This document shows positions 57,138 through 64,000 of a DNA stretch of 64,000 bases, piece by piece (the first letter of the stretch is position 1; each line of letters begins with the position of its first letter). Source of the DNA: Malaya genurostris (Eukaryota > Arthropoda > Insecta > Diptera > Culicidae); assembly GCF_030247185.1 (NCBI RefSeq), contig NC_080572.1:212131435-212195434 (forward strand), written 5' to 3'. The translations under genes and the position numbers were made by a program. Under the pieces are notes generated by a model. It did no database searches. It was not told the origin of the DNA and was given only the letters and a program-made list of their open reading frames with translations.

Positions 57138-58405
57138 AAAAAGTGCGGGTGTGTAATGTCAGAGACATAACTGGATGTCGTGAATACGAATAAAACTGAC
57201 GCGATTTCTTTACACTTTCGAATTCGAATTGATAGTTGATCGATTGTGTGAATTGCGAAACTTTCCCCATTTTCACTACTAAAATTTTCAACGATTTTTG
57301 ATGTCGATTATCTCATTTCGGATTCGCATATTTCATTGAAAGAAACTATCAAGATGCTGTACAGGATTCATTTCTGCCTTTTAGAAGGCCCAAATTGTGG
57401 AATTCTCTACGATATTTAGCACAGTTCGGAACATTTATCTCGAACGATTTTCGCACAGCGAAAAGTGCACGAAGCAAATCAATTTTTTTTGGATTTTTAC
57501 TACACTGATGATTTCTACCTTCGATTTGCAAAGAAGTAATCTTAATAGTTCTTTAGATAACATTTAGAGCCATTAGAACGGCTGATTTTATATAATGCTG
57601 TCCACTTTTCGTTTCTTGTTTCCTTTCTCTCCAATGCAAAGCACCAGCAGCTGATGCAATCGTTCTTGCTTGAATTGAAACTAGGTTTGCGAACAAACCG
57701 ACACATTTGCTGGCAGTGCCAAATGATGCGAAACTGGTTTAATGCGTCTTCTCGCCTTGACGACCGGAAGGCAGGTTTGAGGTTTTTAACCACGCAGAAG
57801 GTGCGCTCTCAGCAGCTGTTACTGCCATTAATACGAGTCTTTCATCCAACGCACAAAAAGAAATGATCGATTTTCGCATACTTTTTTTACATGCATAAAT
57901 ATCTGTTTATTAATCTTATTTTTGTGTATTACATCAACATTTTACAGTACAATTGTTTTGACCCTTTGGCCTTTCATCTTTGTTGTTCATACGATTCGTT
58001 ATTAATAATAGGTGTTTTAGTTACTCTTGTTCTACATACTAATGTTTAATCATAATATTTATTTTGATTGATTTTCGACCACGGTTCCCCTTTTATAACG
58101 TTCAGTTGAAGATATGTGCCTGACTACCTCAAAATCGTCGTCCTTGCGCAAAAAACCCAAACAAAAGTAAAGAGTTTTCCGCGTTGTTTCAAAATTTTGA
58201 GAAAACTTAATTTTTGAGTTGTTTGTGGTTATCTCACACTGTTCAAAATGTTTATCATATTTTTGACAAAATAGTGAAAGAATTATGTTACTGCCATTAA
58301 TACAAGTCGAGATATTCACGATTAAGTTCTGCCCATTCTTCCACATGACTAATTTTGAAAAGGCGCCCCATAGTAAAGTAAGTCGTATTCACGACAAAAG
58401 TATTA
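57138..58405 (+). repeat. Family C dispersed repeat, copy 2
   Basis: Starts GTGCGGGTGTGTAATGTCAG and shares with copy 1 (15180-16090) the CATAACTGGATGTCGTGAAT block, TTTTCACTACTAAAATTT, and the 3' block from GATATGTGCCTGACTACC through TATCTCACACTGTTCAAAA to AAAAGGCGCCCCATAGTAAA and GTCGTATTCACGAC. Middle parts differ (no minisatellite here). The 83- and 70-codon ORFs at 57542-57866 overlap on opposite strands; the latter includes LRTNRHICWQCQMMRNW, of no known family. Confidence 0.6.
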
Positions 58406-59049
58406 TTGTTTCGATAAAACCGATAGTCAGGAATCAGAACTCTATGAGAAATATCTAGGGTAACGGCTCCAGTTGTCATCTCAGCTCCAGAAGTTATCCC
58501 ATATACGAAAACCATTTGTTAGAGTGAGATCTGCTGTCTCTGTTCGATATATTGACTCTAAAGGTTAGATGAAAATAGGTGCATTCGCTTCGAGTTTTCA
58601 CGTCGCTATAACAGCAGTATTTATATTTATTACAATTCCTTGATTGGAAGACGAGTAATCGACAAAATAGGGGAAGAGGAATAGACAAACAAATAAGACT
58701 GAATAAAAAGGAAGGTCCACACTAAGCCAATCTTGAAAAATTGCTGCTCAGTATTTACTTCAATACATGCGGAAGTCTTATCCTTTTCCAAGAAGGTTTT
58801 TGAATTAAAAAGACAAAATCCCACCGGGAAAAATGTTCTACGTTTTAACCTCTTATTTTGATTTAACCCTTTTGACTCAATATACGGGAAATCTGGAAAG
58901 TTAGAGTCATTCAGCCCTATATTTCACGATGTAAATGTCATAAGACAACATTCACAACAAAACCAATAACGACTAAAGCAGACAGATGAGCTTTTCACAA
59001 TACGTTGTGTCGTTTTATTAAGTTCAGTTTGAAGCAAGAAAACGAATTA
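58406..59049. other. Region without recognisable gene
   Basis: Short overlapping minus-strand ORFs only. No repeat identified. Confidence 0.3.
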
Positions 59050-59505
59050 ATTTGTCGTTCAAGGTGAAAACTGTACTGAGCCGTAATAATAATCAGAATG
59101 TGGGTTCGCAAGTTGTATCACGAATGATAATGAGTAATAATCGTCGATGATACTTATGTGCTGGAAGATTTCGAGCAGACGTAGCATTTCAAGACGAAGG
59201 AAAAGTTCAAGTTTCCCAAAAAATATTGGATTTGGTAGGCAATATGCAGCTATATTCGAGCAAGGCAAAGCTTCATCACTACCGGGACGGTAAACAAGCA
59301 AATATAACGCGAAGAATGCCTAAAGAAGCGATTATTTCTACGCAGCCTTAATACTTCCTCGCTATTTTGAACTGTTTTGGTATCTTATCACTTCGCCTAA
59401 GATGTTTTGAAATGATATAAAGCGAATTTAGTTCATATTGTATTGAAAGAGGCGAATCCATCTATCTGCCCGGAGTTGTGACCTTATTCCAAATTTAATT
59501 TGTCT
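59050..59505 (+). pseudogene. D37E-type transposase relic
   Basis: Strongly decayed relative of 35395-36010. Recognisable pieces are FQDEGKVQVSQKI, the nucleotide block for QAICSC (GGCAATATGCAGCTAT), the GGGACGGTAAACAAG block (TGTVNKD), AAGAAGCGATTATTTCTA, the CACTTCGCC block (CHYAK) and AAAGAGGCGAATCCATCTA (KEANP). At the nucleotide level it runs colinear with 35640-36000. Multiple frameshifts and stops; no inverted repeats recognised. Confidence 0.6.
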
Positions 59506-59708
59506 ATCGCGAACATGCTTTAAATAATAAAAATAGTTGAAGGAACCATAATCGTAAGAACCATAGTATTATATCAAAGCTAGTTAGGTGCGTCATCGAA
59601 ACACAGAAAACAAACATCCATTTATGTAGAGTAATTTAACGGTTGTTTGACAAAATTGTCACCAAGTAGCAATTCGCCTGTAGAGGCGCTTTGAACAGCC
59701 CAACATTT

Positions 59709-60612
59709 ACACGCAGAGAAATTGTGCATGTTTAAATTAACAAAACAGTTAGTAGATTTTTAAATTTGATTTATGTTCAATTCAAGCTATATCGTGATTG
59801 TTACAAACCAAGTTTACCCTTCAACATCAACAATAATCTCTCTTTGGTTTTAATAAAAATTTTAGTCTAACCAAACGAGAAAAAATATTTGTTCCGGCTG
59901 AGTTTATTGTTGCAATTAACTGACTATTTATTACATGTCAATCAAAGTTGAGTTAATGTTATCAGCAATGTTCTTGTTGATTCAATCCTGCTATAATTTT
60001 TTTATCAAGAAATAAATTGATTCAATTTATCTATGATCTTATTTGTGTAATGATACGATTAAATTTTCCGTTTAAATTAATCAGATTAGTTTTATTTCTT
60101 AAAAGCCAGAACAATTTTTTCCAGCGCGAATAAGCCAGAGTATTTTTTCCATACGAATACATGTCGAAATAAAAGTATTTTCAAAAATTACCTTGCAAAT
60201 TAGTATAAAAGAAATCATTATATTTTTAAAAATAAATAAAAATGTATGTTAGCGTTAGTTCAAATAACTCAATTTAAAGTAGTTTATTTCAACTAAAAAG
60301 TTTGTGAATTCAAAGCCCAACAATTATCAACTTTATCTAAAGTTCGTTCATTTATAACAAATTTTTCAAATTGAAATTAATGTGAAATTGTTTGTCAAGA
60401 AATTGACAGGAACGCAATAGTAAAATATTTGTCATTTCTATCAAAATATTGATTGAAACAAATCAATTCTCTGACAAAAAATAATTATCATGTTTTGTAG
60501 TTTCAAGCAGCAATATTTGTTATATCAAACAAGCTTTGTCACTATTTCAATAAAAAAAATCATTGCATGAAACCCAAATTTAGCTACTTTTGCAACTTTT
60601 TTCTCTGCGTGT
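59709..60612. mobile_element. TIR element, ends CACGCAGAGAAA
   Basis: CACGCAGAGAAATTGTGCA at the left and, inverted, CACGCAGAGAAAAAAGTTGC at the right, each preceded by TA (59707-59708; 60613-60614). About 900 bp, very AT-rich, with recurring ATTGACA, TTGATTGA and CAAATTT words in both orientations. No coding sequence; MITE-like. TA target sites would fit Tc1/mariner or another TA-specific superfamily. Confidence 0.65.
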
Positions 60613-60614
60613 AC

Positions 60615-61890
60615 TTATGAGCTCTTGCGTTCGAGCTTGCATACAATGATGATTGATGTGAGCAAAATCGTACGTCAAGATTCTTTTATACGATCGTTCA
60701 CTTGTATGCTTTATGTTCTCTGGGATTGAAAACGATATGTCATAAATAAAAATGAATGAGATTACTTCCATATGGTTCAATGATACTTCTGTAAAAGCTA
60801 TGACACTCAACAAATTATATATCTTTTAACCATAGCTAATAGGCTACAATAATTAAATTTTATATATTGCCATTACAAAACATAACATTTTATTTCTGAT
60901 ATAATATTAGGTACAGGAACAGGCTGTTGCAGTATGCCAGTACTGTTACGAATATTCGAGACTGCAAACATAGGCTAGAATTCATGGTCGATCTGGGAGA
61001 AACGTTCAGCGAACAAGATTAATTTCATTTCGATGTGGACCTGTTCCAACAGACTTCGCAGCCGATTCATCAGTATGCAGGAGAATTGCATGGCTACTGG
61101 CTAGTCCTGCAGTTCCACTGACACGTATAGATACTTCCAGGCTCGACCATGAATACAACAAATAGAATTCAATAATTTGATAAATTGCTCAGGAAAGCAA
61201 TAATAATTATAATTGGGTGAGTATAAGGATACGATTTGGGAATGTTTTGACGGGTTTGTTCCATATTTTTCTTTTAACTCGGGCTTCTGTGACAAATTTC
61301 GAATTATGTTCTTTTATTTGATTAGCTATTAATAAACACTCTGAAGAAATACTAAATTAGTTTCGTACATTGCAAAAATTAATTAAACAATACTTCTTTG
61401 GCTACCTGGTATCCGATCTCGATCTCAGAAGTACCGGAAGTAGTATCTAAAATTCTTTGAATTCATACTCCGAGTATTCGAAGTATGTTTTCAAACATCG
61501 TTCGTTTAGCAATTCAACGAATTTAAATGCATTGCAAATAGAATTGTTTCAGTTTTATGATACAATCCTTCTGACTACACGTGTTCTATACGGCCGTTCA
61601 TATTCAAATGCCACAATTTATATAATCTCAAATTGATATTAATTTGTATCCAGTCCTGAGTTCTAGCTTGGAAGCTACAAACTGGGGAGCACGACTGCAT
61701 ATGCAAATAAAATAATAAAATTCGCTAAGGTATCACAGGTACACATTGCGATGAGTGCCAACTTTTTTTTGACTTCTTTCGACACAAATCATCAAAGTAA
61801 AAGGTTCCGTTGTGTTTCACATACAGGGCGTTCGAATTCTCAGAGCACACATAACAAATAGCAGATTGGTTGAAACATTGGTCCAATGTA
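60615..61890. other. Region without recognisable gene
   Basis: There is an imperfect inverted repeat of about 20 bp (AGGCTAGAATTCATGGTCGA near 60972 against TCGACCATGAATACAAC near 61142). A weak family A-like CCGGAAGTAGTATC word is at 61435. No gene. Confidence 0.3.
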
Positions 61891-62844
61891 CCTTATGATA
61901 AAAAAAGAACCGGAATTTTCATTTTAAAATTCCCGCCCCTGTCCAATCGGTAAAGTTTTTTTCTCTCAACGTTGGCAACACTTTTATACACATTCTGTCA
62001 AATTTTGACGCATATCGTACGATTAGGTTTTGTTTGGCGTCTATACAAAGAAGTTGAAAAATTTTCGTGTGGCGATATTTATAATGGATGAAAATTTAGA
62101 ACAACGGCTCGCCTTCGAAGCACCATTCGGTCGATTGTTGTGCGGTTTCGACGTCGTATTCATAGATCCACACCTTATTACCAGTTATGATGCATTCGAT
62201 GAATGTGGGGTAACTATCTGCGTTGGAAATCGTCTCTTTGGCCACATCAACACGACGCTGTTTTTGAATGAAATTCAGCTTTTTTGGCACCAGCTGAGAA
62301 GCGACGCGTTTCAAACCCAAAACATCAGTTAAAATGTGTTCGGCTGATCCATAAGAGATGCCCAACAACACAGCAATCTCTCTAATCGGTACAGAACGAT
62401 TTTGCAACACGATTTGCTTCGCCGATTCAATGTTGTCTTCAGTAACAGATGTTGTTGGGCGGCCAGGGATTTCATCATGATCCAAGCTTGTACGACCACC
62501 TTTGAAGCGTTTATACCACTCGTATGCCTGTGTTTTTCCTAGACACGATTCACCAAAGGCCTTTTCTAACATTTTCAACGTTTCGGAACACTTAAATCCA
62601 TTTGCAACACAAAATTTGATGCACGCACGTTGTTCTAAATTTTCATCCATTATAAAAATCAGCCACCCAAAAATTTTTCAACTTTTTTGTATAGACGCCA
62701 AACAAAAACTAATCGTACGATATGCGTCAAAATTTGACAGAATGTGTATAAAAGTGTTGCCAACGTTGAGAGAATAAAAGTTTACCGATTAGACAAGCGC
62801 AGGAATTTTAAAATGAAAATTCCGGTTCTTTTTTGATCATAAGG
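61891..62844 (-). mobile_element. Mariner derivative with both ends made of the 5' end
   Basis: Flanked by TA (61889-61890, 62845-62846); ends CCTTATGAT and ATCATAAGG. The inverted repeats are about 217 bp, far longer than the ~30 bp of mariner, because each contains the 5' inverted repeat, the whole 5' leader and the first eight codons of the transposase (ATGGATGAAAATTTAGAAC at 62083 on plus and near 62652 on minus). The 3' half of the element is missing. A transposase-binding end is thus present on both sides. Confidence 0.85.
62096..62650 (-). pseudogene. Mariner transposase, N-terminal half, open 184 codons
   Basis: MDENLEQRACIKFCVANGFK, then CSETLKMLEKAFGESCLGKT and QAYEWYKRFKGGRTSLDHDE form the first helix-turn-helix; GRPTTSVTEDNIESAKQIVL and NRSVPIREIAVLLGISYGSA are the linker and second helix-turn-helix; LVPKKLNFIQKQRRVDVAKE leads to the catalytic domain. 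The first catalytic block, normally GDETWVYEYD, reads GNKVWIYEYD, so the Asp is Asn. The frame ends at QQSTEWCFEGEP in the junction with the inverted 5' end. DNA-binding could be retained, catalysis not. The frame is otherwise intact, which suggests a fairly recent origin. Confidence 0.85.
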
Positions 62845-62846
62845 TA

Positions 62847-63090
62847 TATCACCGTGTAGCGATATACAGTCGGCTAAATAAGAACGTGTGCAGTATAATT
62901 ATGAACTAGTTTAATTATTACTAGCTTTTGGTCTTTGCAAACTTTTAATACCTTCTGAGTAACGCACTTCCAGTTTGATAGTGAGTCAAATCACCACTAG
63001 TAAAAATTATTGCTAGGTATCTCCAAAACATCTCATTTTGGTCTTTTAGGGTGTGTACACACTAAGATTTAATTCCTTTGTTTGGTAATT
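62847..63090. other. Spacer before the ribozyme array
   Basis: No gene or repeat recognised. Confidence 0.3.
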
Positions 63091-63102
63091 ATTTTTATTA
63101 TT

Positions 63103-63201
63103 TTTACGTTTCGTCTTTGACTCATCAGTGCAGAGCAGTTCAAATTGAACTGCTTAGTGCTAAACTCGGCAGTTCAATTTGAACCGCTAAGCAGACGTAA
63201 A
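63103..63201 (-). ncRNA. Hammerhead ribozyme, array unit 1
   Basis: Minus strand: TTTACG-UC (cut predicted between 63194 and 63193) - UGC - helix I - GCA - CUGAUGA - GUC AAA GAC - GAAA - CGUAAA. Helix III pairs UUUACG with CGUAAA and is the open helix, giving type III topology. Helix I is UGC/GCA, a 2x2 internal loop, then about 20 bp (AGCGGUUCAAAUUGAACUGC with GCAGUUCAAUUUGAACUGCU, one G-U) and a loop of about 15 nt. Helix II is 3 bp with an AAA loop. All core positions match the hammerhead consensus. Activity is predicted, not shown. Confidence 0.85.
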
Positions 63202-63364
63202 GTTTCTGCTACTTACAGAACACTTTTTGTTTTGCAACGAAGTGCAATGTCTTTTCTGACGTGCCGAACGAAAACGTGTTTTCGACTATTTCTGGCCGAT
63301 GCAGGTATGGTCATTTAGGGGTTAGCCAAATTTTGTGCTAGGGCACATAACCGTTTTTATTATT

Positions 63365-63463
63365 TTTACGTTTCGTCTTTGACTCATCAGTGCAGAGCAG
63401 TTCAAATTGAACTGCTTAGTGCTAAACTCGGCAGTTCAATTTGAACCGCTAAGCAGACGTAAA
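63365..63463 (-). ncRNA. Hammerhead ribozyme, array unit 2
   Basis: Same sequence as unit 1, displaced by 262 bp; predicted cut between 63456 and 63455. Cleavage at this and the neighbouring site would release a 262-nt monomer. Confidence 0.85.
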
Positions 63464-63626
63464 GTTTCTGCTACTTACAGAACACTTTTTGTTTTGCAAC
63501 GAAGTGCAATGTCTTTTCTGACGTGCCGAACGAAAACGTGTTTTCGACTATTTCTGGCCGATGCAGGTATGGTCATTTAGGGGTTAGCCAAATTTTGTGC
63601 TAGGGCACATAACCGTTTTTATTATT

Positions 63627-63725
63627 TTTACGTTTCGTCTTTGACTCATCAGTGCAGAGCAGTTCAAATTGAACTGCTTAGTGCTAAACTCGGCAGTTCA
63701 ATTTGAACCGCTAAGCAGACGTAAA
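63627..63725 (-). ncRNA. Hammerhead ribozyme, array unit 3
   Basis: Same sequence as unit 1, displaced by 524 bp; predicted cut between 63718 and 63717. Confidence 0.85.
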
Positions 63726-63888
63726 GTTTCTGCTACTTACAGAACACTTTTTGTTTTGCAACGAAGTGCAATGTCTTTTCTGACGTGCCGAACGAAAACG
63801 TGTTTTCGACTATTTCTGGCCGATGCAGGTATGGTCATTTAGGGGTTAGCCAAATTTTGTGCTAGGGCACATAACCGTTTTTATTATT

Positions 63889-63987
63889 TTTACGTTTCGT
63901 CTTTGACTCATCAGTGCAGAGCAGTTCAAATTGAACTGCTTAGTGCTAAACTCGGCAGTTCAATTTGAACCGCTAAGCAGACGTAAA
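63889..63987 (-). ncRNA. Hammerhead ribozyme, array unit 4
   Basis: Same sequence as unit 1, displaced by 786 bp; predicted cut between 63980 and 63979. The ribozyme is complete although the unit continues beyond the window. Confidence 0.85.
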
Positions 63988-64000
63988 GTTTCTGCTACTT

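Larger units (their letters stand above)
63091..64000 (-). repeat. 262-bp tandem array with hammerhead in each unit
   Basis: Three whole units and part of a fourth, running off the window. The anchor ACGTTTCGTC recurs at 63106, 63368, 63630 and 63892, an exact period of 262 bp, and by eye the units are identical. The left edge of the array lies in the A/T-rich TTTTTATTATTTTT just outside the first ribozyme, i.e. after its 3' end on the minus strand. Besides the ribozyme the unit holds a hairpin CGAAAACGTGTTTTCG and a block ending GCTAGGGCACATAACCG. No ORF. Identity between units implies recent amplification or homogenisation. Confidence 0.9.

Overview
This window looks like repeat-dense, AT-rich insect DNA, most probably from a culicine mosquito (Aedes-like). 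That is an inference from three signs: D37E-type Tc1/mariner relatives, several tRNA-derived SINEs, and many nested copies of repeat families with termini I associate with mosquito genomes. I found no convincing intact host protein-coding gene, rRNA or functional tRNA gene. Nearly every recognisable protein fragment comes from a broken transposable element, so the window reads as intergenic or large-intron sequence.

Layout. 1-9 kb: AT-rich DNA, a 2.0 kb foldback element (2315-4341) nested in a decayed repeat, a SINE, a tRNA-like sequence inside an inverted repeat (8092-8505), and a compact copy of a repeat called family A here (8757-9085). 9-13 kb: a hAT-like element with an 8-bp target duplication (9393-10925), then a Harbinger-like element (11653-12876) nested inside a mariner-like one (11574-13070). 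15-26 kb: repeat family C, SINEs, three loci of a 15-bp minisatellite, a deleted mariner (23732-24554) and a decayed hammerhead ribozyme. 26-36 kb: Tc1 and D37E transposase relics and the C-terminal part of a LINE ORF1. 36-43 kb: a TA microsatellite, a retrozyme-like insertion with a broken hammerhead (37447-37781), a 1.47 kb palindrome (39015-40487), and a long family A element carrying a perfect (ATT)98 tract. 43-56 kb: LINE 3' end and reverse transcriptase fragments, several copies of one mariner family, another hammerhead relic, AT-rich minisatellites. 56-64 kb: family C again, a D37E relic, a TIR element, a mariner whose 5' end is duplicated at both ends, and finally a 262-bp tandem array running off the window.

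The most interesting system is that terminal array (63091-64000 and beyond). Each 262-bp unit carries, on the minus strand, what reads as a complete hammerhead self-cleaving ribozyme: GUC cleavage triplet, CUGAUGA and GAAA core boxes, and three helices, with helix III open (type III topology) and a helix I of about 20 bp. Four consecutive units have intact copies. At least four diverged relatives (25205, 37608, 53671, 57091) lie elsewhere in the window, and their helix I and II sequences differ while pairing is largely kept. One relative (37447-37781) is about 1.2 units long and flanked by a short direct repeat. Together these suggest an animal retrozyme-like family: a non-autonomous, self-cleaving, probably circular RNA that re-inserts and also forms satellite arrays. 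The cleavage and mobility claims are inference from sequence and need experiment.
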